Part shown: positions 9,398-16,823 of the stretch, piece by piece | How positions within the stretch are numbered: position 1 is the first letter of the stretch | How the letters are laid out: each line of letters begins with the position of its first letter | NCBI GenBank assembly: GCA_014885115.2 | Contig: WKLE02000338.1 | Coordinates: 1-16,823 of the forward strand | Direction of reading: 5' to 3' | Origin: Asterionellopsis glacialis | Lineage: Eukaryota > Bacillariophyta > Plagiogrammaphyceae > Rhaphoneidales > Asterionellopsidaceae | DNA: 16,823 nt | The notes under the pieces: model-generated | Told to the model about the DNA's origin: nothing | The model's input: only the letters and a program-made list of their open reading frames with translations | Databases searched by the model: none | Program-made: the position numbers and the translations under genes

Positions 9398-9402
9398 TGT
9401 GT
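9398..9402. repeat. Target-site duplication of element A, left copy (TGTGT)
   Basis: TGTGT stands directly before the 5' LTR start at 9403 and again directly after the 3' LTR end, at 15244-15248. A perfect 5-bp duplication is what Ty3/gypsy integrases typically leave. It fixes both element edges to the base. Confidence 0.92.
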
Positions 9403-9909
9403 TGCAGTAGGCAAGTCGCAAGACTCACGCGATATGTCAATCAACCATAGTACAGACAGACCGTGATGCGATGGTGTCACGGAACAGGACAGATGGACAG
9501 ACGAGATGACACGATGACGTCATTGAGTGGACAGACACAAATGTGCAGTGACATGCTGCATTCATGCAAATGCTGACATCACGAGCGAAGCGCATCAAAT
9601 TCCACTCCGCAGCAAAAGCATGATGTGTCATGCCGGAACACAGTGACGTGCCAACTCGGCAGTTCCCGAATGGCTGCCTTTGGGAGATTGGTTCACATGT
9701 TAAAACCAAACTCCTTTGGAACCCGAACTCTAAGTAGATCTGCCGTAGGATCCCATACTGCAATTGGGTGGTCGAGAAGCCGAATTGGTGAATTGTTGGA
9801 TATTTTTAGCAACTAGTTAAAATAGCTCATAATTTATTCACTCTAACAAACTCTACTTCATTTTCAATATTTTTCCTATCACTTTTCAATTTGCTGCCAG
9901 CATAGTGCA
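9403..9909 (+). repeat. 5' LTR of element A
   Basis: The LTR is 507 bp, from TGCAGTAGG to CATAGTGCA. It has TGACGTCA at 9515-9522, TGACATCA at 9574-9581 and the hairpin at 9683-9714. The CCAAT box is mutated to AATGGCTG. It is 17 bp longer than the 3' LTR, partly through a deletion in the latter just after the hairpin. Confidence 0.95.
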
Positions 9910-9910
9910 T

Positions 9911-9922
9911 AGTGTTAACACT
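9911..9922. promoter_or_regulatory. 12-bp palindrome at the primer-binding position of element A
   Basis: AGTGTTAACACT starts two bases after the last LTR base, identical in sequence and place to element B. No TGG-starting tRNA complement is seen within the next 30 bases. Confidence 0.75.
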
Positions 9923-9980
9923 CCACGCAAAAAGCAGTAAGTCACTATCCAATTTAATTCCAATCCAATCCAACTTTACC

Positions 9981-11367
9981 ATGAATGTTGTTACCCCTAA
10001 CCAAGGCAATGGTTGAAGCTACCAACCGCCTCCTATTCTGCTTGAGATTCCAAATACAGAAGAGCAAAAGCCTGTTATCTAATCCAGGAGACCAAAACTC
10101 TGAAGAGAAGTACACTATGGAGTTTCCGTACTTTAAGCTACAGATATCCTAGACAACTACTGGATTGGTTCAATAATTTGGACCAAGTGATTTGCGATCA
10201 ACACATCACAACCGGGCCAGCTCACTACTTGATGGCCTGTGCTTTGCTATGTGGAGAAGGTCTGTGAGTATTCAACGCCGCGGCTACGCAACGTGGTAAT
10301 GAGACAGTGGAACACTTCAAGTTGGTAGAAGATGACCTCAAGAAACATTTTTTGACACTTAAGGCGCTGCACTATGCTGACAACAATTGTGAAAAGTGAT
10401 AGAAAATATTGAAAATGAAGTAGAGTTTGTTAGAGTGAACAAATTATGAGCTATTTTAGAGTTTAGCTACAAATACCTGACAATTCACCAATTCGTCTTT
10501 GCAACCCAAATGCAGTATGGGATCCTACAGCAAATCTATTTAGAATTTGGTTTCCAATGGAGTTCGGCTTTAACATGTGCACCGAACTCCCCGAGGCAGC
10601 CAATTGGAAGGTGCCAAGTCGGTGCATCACCGTGTTCTACTGTGGACTGGAATTTGATACGCTTTGCTCGTGACGTCAGCGTTCACATGAATGCTATGCG
10701 TCACTGCGCGTTTGTGTCTGTCCGCTCAATGACATCATCACATCATCTTGTCTGTCCATGTGATGACGTCATCACGTCATCACATCTGTCCGGTAAGTGA
10801 TGTCATCACATCAAGGTCCATCTGTACTACGGTTGATTGCACTCGCCCCCAGCGCTCATGAAGCAGAAATGCTATATGCGCCGGTTCCTCAGGAAGCCAC
10901 GTGAACTAATGTCAAAAGAGTACCAAGCTGCTCTTCACATGCTTAATGGCTACTTAGAGAAATTCCCTGGCGCAGACGAGAATTCGAAACTCTCAAACAA
11001 AGAATTATAAGAAATCCTTGAATTTGGAATTCCCGCTACTTGGAGCAAGGAAATGACCCATCAATGATTTGACCCTCAGGATAAAGGCCTGCCAGCGTTT
11101 CTGGAATTTCTGGAGCGTATGGAAGTTACGGACAACATAGGGGATCCATCAGGCCCTAGGTCCAAGGATAAACTGCCTTGTAAGGACAAACCTAACAATC
11201 CAACAAATGGCCAAGACGGCAAAGATCAAAAGGCAAATAAAGGCAAGCGCAAGTACTGTAAGACTCACAAGAACAGTTCACACAATACCAGCGAATGCCG
11301 CGCCTTAGATAAATATATCAATCAACATCAGAAAGATAGCGGCAAGGAAGAACAGCCAAAGACTTAA
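9981..11367 (+). pseudogene. gag: Gag pseudogene of element A, split by a nested LTR
   Basis: The ATG at 9981 begins MNVVTPNQGNG and then hits TGA. Compared with Gag of element B, it has a deletion of about 27 bases near 10,065 and several stops. The LTR at 10368-10850 interrupts it; capsid sequence resumes with PRKPRE-like and LNGYLEKFPG reading near 10,900-10,970. The open end (11119-11367) contains a lysine-rich part and CKTHKNSSHNTSEC, a C-x2-H-x4-H-x4-C zinc knuckle, at about 11,259-11,300. This CHHC form is also known in plant gypsy Gags. The sequence would bind element RNA if intact. Confidence 0.75.
10368..10850 (-). mobile_element. Solo LTR of the same family nested in element A Gag, with polypurine remnant
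   Basis: TGCACTATGCTGACAAC at 10368 is the reversed LTR end, and the family LTR runs to GGTTGATTG near 10,838. Then the first 40 or so LTR bases are missing, except TGCA, and CTCGCCCCC follows, which is the reversed polypurine tract found before the 3' LTRs of A and B. Flanks are GGCGC (10363-10367) and AGCGC (10851-10855), four of five matching. Gag of element A continues on both sides. It has TGACGTCA at 10671-10678 and 10764-10771, TGACATCA at 10730-10737, TGATGTCA at 10798-10805, CAGCCAAT at 10597-10604, and the hairpin at 10559-10590. Confidence 0.9.
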
Positions 11368-11589
11368 TGACTAAGGACTCGTCTAGTAAAAACAAATGCA
11401 AACGTGATGATACTGACAAAAAATCCGATTATACTGATACTGATGTAGAACAACGCTACAACTTCAACTTCAATACCTTAAGTATTGATAGTGATGAAGA
11501 ATGAGATAATACCCCATAGCAAATAATGTAGCGGATAATGTAGAAAACAATTTTTTAACTACGAAACACCTAATCATCTGTCTTGCAAT

Positions 11590-11800
11590 ACTTTCCGTGA
11601 TTTACATAATCCGAGAAAACGGTCCAAGACTAGACACACTCATCCGGTAATGGTCCCGTTAATGTTAGTACGTAAAGGACGTAGGCAGAAAACTAAACCA
11701 CTTAAAGTACTTTTAGACTCTGGCACTTCAGCCACTATAGTAAATAGGAAATTTTGCGAAAAGCTTAAATGTAAAACCCACACCTAAGACACTTTGGAAG
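11590..11800 (+). pseudogene. Aspartic protease segment of element A
   Basis: The frame reading RKRSKTRHTH leads into VLLDSGTSATIV, the active-site loop of a retroviral-type aspartic protease, with the catalytic Asp at 11716-11718. The motif itself is intact, unlike in element B. The frame is lost soon after, near 11,785, where TAA precedes a threonine-rich stretch. Upstream, 11,368-11,590 has an acidic linker with stops. No separate start codon is expected, because Pol is made as a fusion or by frameshifting. Confidence 0.75.
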
Positions 11801-12008
11801 ACTAAGGGCGGAAATTTCTCAACCAATCAAAAGATCCATGCAATATTCAAATTGCCCAAATTCAATGAGCGAAAGGCCATTGAATGGGAATGTCATGGCA
11901 ACAGGACCAAAGGTCAACAATCATACAATATGCAAGCTCCTAGAAGAACTAGGTATGATACTTTACTATATACAGTGCATAATGACTTGAGAGGATGCAG
12001 AAGTCCCA

Positions 12009-13489
12009 ATGAAATCAACTGATTATGAGATCAAGGAATCGTACAGTATACTACAGGAACTCACCAAGCCTATACAAGTACGCAAAACCACTAGTCATAT
12101 GAACAAGATATTGGCCACTACTTATGATAAGGCTGACCTAGACAAAGTCACAAGCTTATCCTGGCATCTGCTTCCTAAGGACAGAACAGCTTTATATATA
12201 CTACTTAAAAAGTACGAACCTCTATTCGACGGTACTCTGGGTATGTAGAACATGGACCCAGTCAGTATAGAAATAAAAGAAGACTCTAAACCTTATCACA
12301 GAAAAGCCTATCCTGTACCGCACATAGAGGACCAACTACTTAGAGAAGAGGTGGACCGGCTCATGTGTATAAGAGTCGTACATAAAGTCAACAGGTCCAA
12401 ATGGGCAGCTCCTAGCATTCCACAACCTAAGAAAAATGATAATAACAGGTTTATTTCTGACTTTAGGAAACTGAACGAATGTATCATACATCAACTGTTC
12501 CCTATTCCCCATATTCAGGAATTACTTACCAAACTTGAAGGTTTCTCATATGCGTCATCCTTAGACCTAAATATGGGATACTATCACATACAATTAGTTG
12601 CAGATGCTAGTAAGCTGTGCACTATCATACTACTGTGAGGAAAGTATGAATACTTACGCCTACCCATGGGAGTAGCAAGTTTAGCGGACACTTTCCAAGA
12701 GAAGATGAGCCAACTTATGTGTGGACTAGAATTTGTACGCGTGTACATCAATGATCTATTGCTCCTTACAACAGACAGTTTCAAAGATCACTTACACAAG
12801 ATAGATTTAGTACTAGAATGACTACTGGAAGCGGGACTTAAAGTCAACGTGGAGAAATCCTTCTTCGGGTGAACCAAAACGGACTATCTAGGATTCCACG
12901 TATGTCGCGAAGGCATAAGGCCATTAAATCACAAGGTCTCTGCCATACTAAACATAGCACCACCTACAACTACCAAGAACATACGTTCTTTTGTAGGAAT
13001 GGTCAATTTCTACAAACAAATGTGGACACACAGATCCCACGTACTGGCATCTCTAACTAAACTACAAGGTAAAGGGGTTAAGTTCAAATGGGGAAAGGAA
13101 CAACAAATAGCCTTTGACAATATAAGATGATTATAGCCAAAGAAGTTCTACTGTCCTATCCGGACTTCAACAAGCCTTTCCACATATATACTGATGCTAG
13201 TAAATACCAACTGGGGGCAGTTATTACACAAGACAAAAAGCCAATAGTATTCTACAGTAGCAAGCTTACTGATTCTCAAACTAAATACGACACTTGCAAT
13301 CAAGAACTATTATTGATTGTAGAAGTACTTAGAGAATACCGGAACCTCCTACTTGGTCACAAAGTAATTATCCATACAGATCACAAATATCTAACCTACG
13401 TCAAATGTCAAACGGAACGTCATGCATGCTGGCAATGGTTTGTAGAAGATTTCACACCTGAATTGCGCTCTCCTGTCTTGATCTACTAG
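12009..13489 (+). pseudogene. Reverse transcriptase and RNase H pseudogene of element A
   Basis: This is the copying enzyme of the element. RT motifs in order: FISDFRKLNE, SSLDLNMGYYHI, LRLPMGVA near 12,655, and the catalytic box changed from YIDD to YIND (Asn codon 12750-12752), which should abolish activity. The thumb and connection read FFG, TDYLGFHV and VGMVNFYKQMW. RNase H has FHIYTDASKYQLGAV (13175-13220), ELLLIVEV and IIHTDHKYLTY. TGA stops occur after TIILL, after LVLE and after SFFG; TAG comes after LGM (near 12246), and a small deletion lies near 13,120. The stretch with KGKLN-ADAL in B is deleted near 13,460. Confidence 0.85.
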
Positions 13490-13518
13490 ATCCCGACTCA
13501 GAAGCTGTTCCAGAGGAT

Positions 13519-14715
13519 ATGGCTGAAATGTACTGCCTCAATATGCCTCAGCATAGTGATAGTGATGAGGGATCCCCCCTCAGTTACAGTGGTATACTTA
13601 AACATCAGTTAAAAGACAATCAACTCAAACAAGACATACCTAAGAAGAAAGGTTTCTCCGAATGCTTATTTCATGGGGGTGGGAAATCTTACAGCCTGAT
13701 ATGCTACAAAAATAAAATATGCGTTCAGTCAACCCTAAAGAAACGCACGGTACAATGGTACCACACGTACTTATCTCATCCCAGTAAGTCCTGTACCAAA
13801 GAGACTTATGGTGGCCCAAACTACGTGAGGATGTAACAACCTACTGTAAAACATGCCACATCTGTCAAATGAATAAGAGTCAAAGTAAGAAGTATGGACA
13901 CTTGCCTGAAAAGACACAGATGTTACACCATGGGATCGTCTATGTGTAGATCTCATAGGACCTTAAACGATCTCCAGAAAAGGTCGTAAGAACCTCACCC
14001 TATGCTGTGTTACTATGATCAACCCAGCCACAGGATGGTTTGAGATTGCCCCTTGGTCCAAAAGGAGCAGTATCAAAATTGTGAACATAGTAGAACAACA
14101 GTGGTGGTTCACACGATACCCAAAACCTATGCAAGTCACTTTTGACCGAGGTACAGAATTCATGAAGGATTTCCATAGTATGTTGGATGATGAATACCAC
14201 ATCAAATGCAAACCAATCACTAACCATAACCCACAGGCAAATGCCATAGTGAAGAGGATACATCAAGTAGTGGGCAATATGATACGAACCCACGAGGTAC
14301 AACATAGTACTGAAGACAACCCCTGGGCCGGTGTACTTGCTGCCATAGCGTATGCCGTACGTTCAACTTATCATACTACTCTCCAAGCTACGCCTGGCCA
14401 TCTAGTTTTTGGTAGAGATATGATATTTAACGTTCAACACAAAGCGAACTGAAAACACATACATAGTAGGAAACAAGCTAGAATAGCTAGTAACAATCAG
14501 CGCAAAAACGCTAATAGAATCAAACACAATTGGAAAGTAGGAGATAAAGCCCTACTAGAAAATGATAAGTCCAACCCGCGTAAATACAAACAACCATGCA
14601 ATGGACCATTTGTAATTCATCAAGTACACTGCAACAGTATTGTAACATTACAACATGGACCAGTACTGGACAGACCCAATATTTGTCGCGTTAAGCCTTA
14701 CCATGCTGCCACATA
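13519..14715 (+). pseudogene. Integrase pseudogene of element A
   Basis: The enzyme would join element DNA to the genome. The zinc-binding HHCC domain reads H-x-x-x-x-S-H in WYHTYLSHP and then CKTCHIC near 13,850-13,870, with an 11-base deletion between them relative to B. Catalytic core: first Asp in CVDLIGP (13949-13951), second in TFDRGTEF (14144-14146); the third should be Glu but is Lys (14252-14254, IVKR). TAA follows LIGP, and TGA stands near 14,450 where Trp is likely. The C-terminal domain has GPF near 14,603 and ends KPYHAAT with TAA at 14713-14715. Confidence 0.85.
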
Positions 14716-14740
14716 AAAGTCCTAAGTACTAGATTGCTGG

Positions 14741-14753
14741 ACATGGGGGCGAT
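14741..14753 (+). promoter_or_regulatory. Polypurine tract of element A
   Basis: ACATGGGGGCGAT stands directly before the 3' LTR. The same block stands before the 3' LTR of B and at the outer end of the nested solo LTR. It is the likely plus-strand primer. Confidence 0.65.
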
Positions 14754-15243
14754 TGCAGTAGGCAAGACGCGAGACTCGCACGATAAGTCAATCAACCATA
14801 GTACGGAAGTACCATGATGTGATGACATCACGGATCAGGACGGACAGACAAGATGACATGATGACGTCATCAAGCAGACAGACGCGAACGCACAGTGATG
14901 TGCCGTGTTCATGCAAATGCTGATGTCATGAGCAAAGTGCATCAAATTCCACTCCGCAGCAAAAGCATGATGCGTCATGCCGGAACACGGTGACGCGCCA
15001 ACTTGGCACCTCCCGTTTGGCTGCCTAGGGGAGTTCGGTTCACATGTTAAAACTGAACTCTGAAATCTAAGTAGATCTGCCGTAGGATCCTGTACTACAT
15101 TTGGGTCAAGGAGACGAATTGGTGAATTGTTGAATATTTTTAGCAACTAGTTAAAATAGCTCATAATTTATTCACTCTAACAAACTCTACTTCATTTTCA
15201 ATATTTTTCCTATCACTTTTCAATTTGCTGCCACCATAGTGCA
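14754..15243 (+). repeat. 3' LTR of element A
   Basis: The LTR is 490 bp, from TGCAGTAGG to CATAGTGCA. It has TGACATCA at 14823-14830, TGACGTCA at 14862-14869, TGATGTCA at 14921-14928 and the hairpin at about 15030-15061. Most of its differences from the 5' LTR in the scanned part are at CpG sites. Confidence 0.95.
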
Positions 15244-15248
15244 TGTGT
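15244..15248. repeat. Target-site duplication of element A, right copy (TGTGT)
   Basis: Identical to 9398-9402. Gene E sequence resumes right after it. Confidence 0.92.
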
Positions 15249-15467
15249 CCTTGGTTCTATGCAACTCATCAACTTCTCCCTAAAGTCTTTGTTTCTGTTG
15301 TTTCTTTTGCAATGATATGATGTGTAAGGACACCACAGTTTAAACCAGAAATATTCTACTTTGTTCATTGTAATGATATTCCCGTTTTTCGTCATTGTTG
15401 GCACCATTTTTTGATCCATTTTCGTGATTTTGTTTAAATTGTGTACAACAAGGGTCTGGTCAGCCAT
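15249..15467 (-). pseudogene. Gene E, 5' fragment beyond the element A insertion
   Basis: A minus-strand frame starts at ATG 15467 (MADQTLVVHNLNK) and has a Cys- and aromatic-rich part (YFWFKLWCPYTSYHC) before running into the LTR. With element A and one TGTGT removed, it would lead into the E sequence at 9397, but one base out of frame. It is therefore the likely N-terminal side of E, with one more shift, or a neighbouring exon. The start is uncertain because the foldback element lies just upstream and may have displaced the real one. I cannot name its fold. Confidence 0.4.
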
Positions 15468-15478
15468 CGGAAATTGCG

Positions 15479-15655
15479 TACCTCATATGAGGTAAAAATT
15501 GCACCTCATATGAGGCCCATTCTGTCAAGAAATAAAACTGCTCATAACTGCTCATAAAAACAGGGTGCTCATAAAACTTGATTTCATCTGTTCTCGCCCG
15601 TTTATGAGGCAAAAACACCCTTCCTTGACAGAACAGGGTCAAAGCAGCCCTCATA
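15479..15655. repeat. Small foldback element with tandem palindromes
   Basis: TACCTCATATGAGGTA (15479-15494) is a perfect 16-bp palindrome; its core CCTCATATGAGG recurs at 15504-15515. TTCTGTCAAG (15520-15529) pairs with CTTGACAGAA (15624-15633). Inside, repeated TGCTCATAA units (about 15538-15578) face GTTTATGAG near 15,599-15,608. CCCTCAT at about 15649-15655 matches the left arm. The nested arms could fold into one long imperfect hairpin, as in foldback or MITE-type elements. No target duplication was identified. Confidence 0.55.
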
Positions 15656-15699
15656 TTTCTTTCCTCACAAAAGCGACACTGCTCAACAGCAGTTGCTAA

Positions 15700-15933
15700 G
15701 TCTTTTGCAACATTGCTGATGACAAACCAGCTGCTGATAATGTGGCAGAGCCTCCTGCTGATGCTTCCGCAGAGGGCATTGCCGATGCAGACAATGGCAT
15801 CAACAACGCTGATGATAGAATGGATGCAGATGGCATCGACGCCGCCAATGATACAACAGAGCCCAAGGCTGTAGATGACTACCGCTGTAAAATGATTGCA
15901 GACGGTAGTGCTTACATCAGCAACTGCAGATAG
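15700..15933 (+). pseudogene. Ala/Asp-rich acidic coding remnant
   Basis: A plus-strand frame opens before the ATG at 15742 and reads an Ala- and Asp-rich stretch (NIADDKPAADNVAEPPADAS and onward) ending AYISNCR with TAG. The bias towards GCN and GAT codons in one frame suggests real coding, unlike the Cys/Ile-rich minus-strand frame over the same bases. Such acidic linkers are usually disordered. Another frame downstream, 15,952-16,114, reads a Gln/Ser-rich tail with one stop. It could be part of a host gene or of another mobile element. Confidence 0.3.
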
Positions 15934-16189
15934 CTCCTTTTGTATTGTTTGTTCCATGCAACACACTGGAAACAACACAAGAAAGCCAAAACAATGCGGA
16001 ACAAGAGGACTCTTCAACAAGACAACAATGACAGCAACAAGGGAAAAACTGGTCAAGTTCTAACAGACAGAAGCAACAATCAACTGCAAAGACAAAAATG
16101 GAAGGCAAGGCTAAGTGATACCATTGTTTTTTGTAAGATATTGGTTTATTGTTTTCTTTTTCATGAAATCCTTTGTTACAATAGGTCAT

Positions 16190-16395
16190 CATGGCAGGCT
16201 TTCTTAAACACACGACAACCAATTCGGGTTGCATTTTTGAGAGAAGCGCGGCAAGTTTCAAAATACCCAGTTTAGCAGCCTTTTTTTGTTGTTTTGTGTC
16301 ATGCCACTTCTGCAACAATTCCGCCAAAACACTATCTTTTGCCTGGTTCCATTCCTCTATTGCTAGGAGAATCATAAATAATAACGTGCATGTCG
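16190..16395 (-). pseudogene. Unrecognised helical coding remnant next to element C
   Basis: A minus-strand frame reads LLAIEEWNQAKDSVLAELL, KWHDTKQQKKAAKLGILKLA and QPELVVVCLRKPAMM, typical of amphipathic helices. The open frame begins inside the LTR of element C, so the true start was probably cut off by that insertion. A TTTGTCTTTGCAG sequence further on (plus about 16,090-16,105, minus sense) resembles an intron acceptor, which would allow a spliced gene. No family recognised. Confidence 0.3.
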
Positions 16396-16400
16396 TGTCG

Positions 16401-16823
16401 GTCAGTAACCTCGCGAGACTTGGTCGATATGTCAATCAACCGTAGTACGGACGGACCAAAATGCGATGACGTCACGGACCGGACAGACGTGATGATGTGA
16501 TGATGTCATCCTACGGACAGACGAGATGACGTGATGACGTCATTGAGCAGACAGAAGCGAACACACAGTGACGCACAGCATTCTTGCAAACGCTGACGTC
16601 ACGATGCGAACGCTGATGTCATGAACGAAGCGTATCGAAATCCACTCCGCAGCAGAACATGGTGACGCGCCTGACTTGGAGCGTTCCGATTGGCTGGCTT
16701 GGGGAGTTTGGATCACATGTTAAATCCGAACTCCGTTGGATCCGAACTCTAAGTAGATCCGCCGTAGGATCCCGTACTGCTTTTGGGTCGCAAAGACAAA
16801 TCGGTGAATTGTCAGGTATTTTT
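16401..16823 (+). repeat. Partial LTR of the same family (element C), cut by right window edge
   Basis: It aligns with the A and B LTRs from CAGTAACC (the start is diverged, so the edge is accurate to a few bases) through TCAATCAACC to GGTGAATTGTCAGGTATTTTT at the window end. It is the least CpG-decayed copy: TGACGTCA at 16467-16474, 16535-16542 and 16594-16601; TGATGTCA at 16501-16508 and 16614-16621. ATTGGCTG is at 16689-16696 and the hairpin at 16703-16734. Whether it is a solo LTR or a full element is not visible. Confidence 0.9.

Larger units (their letters stand above)
9403..15243 (+). mobile_element. Full-length decayed Ty3/gypsy retrotransposon (element A)
   Basis: The element is 5,841 bp including a nested 483-bp LTR insertion; without it, 5,358 bp, close to the 5,295 bp of element B. 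LTRs lie at 9403-9909 and 14754-15243, and TGTGT flanks both sides. The coding order is Gag, protease, RT, RNase H, integrase. It lies in the opposite direction to B and interrupts gene E. Gag has many stops, and catalytic residues of RT and integrase are changed, so it is dead. Confidence 0.95.

Noticed and set aside
11255..11300. CHHC zinc knuckle of the A/B Gag as a novel motif
   Set aside because: C-x2-H-x4-H-x4-C is known in other Ty3/gypsy Gags, so it is a family variant rather than new.
14000..14305. Minus-strand open frames over 13963-14305 and the plus-strand frame 2979-3236
   Set aside because: These are antisense to the integrase genes of A and B; the sense strand has clear integrase motifs.
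14453..14753. Possible envelope gene or third reading frame after integrase
   Set aside because: Integrase sequence continues to 14715 and only 38 bases remain before the LTR; there is no room for another gene.
14835..15146. LTR antisense frames as independent genes
   Set aside because: They lie fully inside LTRs and resemble each other because the LTRs do. Kept only as a low-interest finding.
15479..15600. CRISPR-like array from the repeated CTCATA units
   Set aside because: Units are short, unevenly spaced and palindromic, without spacers, and the context is eukaryotic.
15460..16056. 198-codon minus-strand open frame rich in Cys, Ile and Val
   Set aside because: It spans the foldback element and the antisense of a better Ala/Asp-rich frame, and shows no domain; probably a shadow of the opposite strand.
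1..16823. tRNA or rRNA genes
   Set aside because: No cloverleaf with matching A and B boxes and no rRNA-like stretch was recognised by eye; a tRNAscan run would settle it.

Overview
The window is eukaryotic repeat-rich DNA with no intact gene. Its organism cannot be proved from sequence alone. The Gag proteins of two retrotransposon families, and the two decayed non-LTR genes, look like families I associate with stramenopiles, diatoms above all. That is recall, not a search result.

Layout, left to right. (1) 1-1904: minus-strand remnant of a Ty3/gypsy-like retrotransposon (element D) cut by the left window edge. It holds Gag, a CCHC zinc knuckle and an aspartic protease, with part of the protease duplicated in tandem. 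(2) 1905-2008 and 7304-7738: two halves of a plus-strand gene (F), split by the next element. (3) 2009-7303: element B, a complete but dead Ty3/gypsy element on the minus strand with both LTRs. (4) 7866-9397 and 15249-15467: minus-strand gene (E), convergent with F, frameshifted, with an internal tandem duplication and a papain-like Cys/His/Asp signature; element A splits it. (5) 9403-15243: element A, same family as B, plus strand, with both LTRs and a perfect 5-bp target duplication (TGTGT). A reverse-oriented solo LTR of the same family (10368-10850) sits inside its Gag gene. (6) 15479-15655: small foldback element with palindromes. (7) 15700-16395: two weak coding remnants on opposite strands. 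(8) about 16401 to the end: start of another LTR of the same family (element C).

Six LTR copies of one family therefore lie in about 15 kb. LTRs begin TGCAGTAGG, end ATAGTGCA and are about 470-507 bp. They carry repeated TGACGTCA (CRE/bZIP-type) palindromes, an inverted CCAAT box and a conserved hairpin with a compensatory stem change. Just after the 5' LTR both full elements have a 12-bp perfect palindrome and no TGG-type tRNA primer site. Most differences between the LTRs of A over a scanned stretch are CpG to TpG or CpA, which points to cytosine methylation.

Order of events inferred from nesting: genes E and F came first; A went into E and B into F; a later LTR element went into A and shrank to a solo LTR. 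A and B form an inverted repeat of over 5 kb per arm around a 2.1-kb spacer. All coding regions of A, B and D have stops and frameshifts, so none looks autonomous today.
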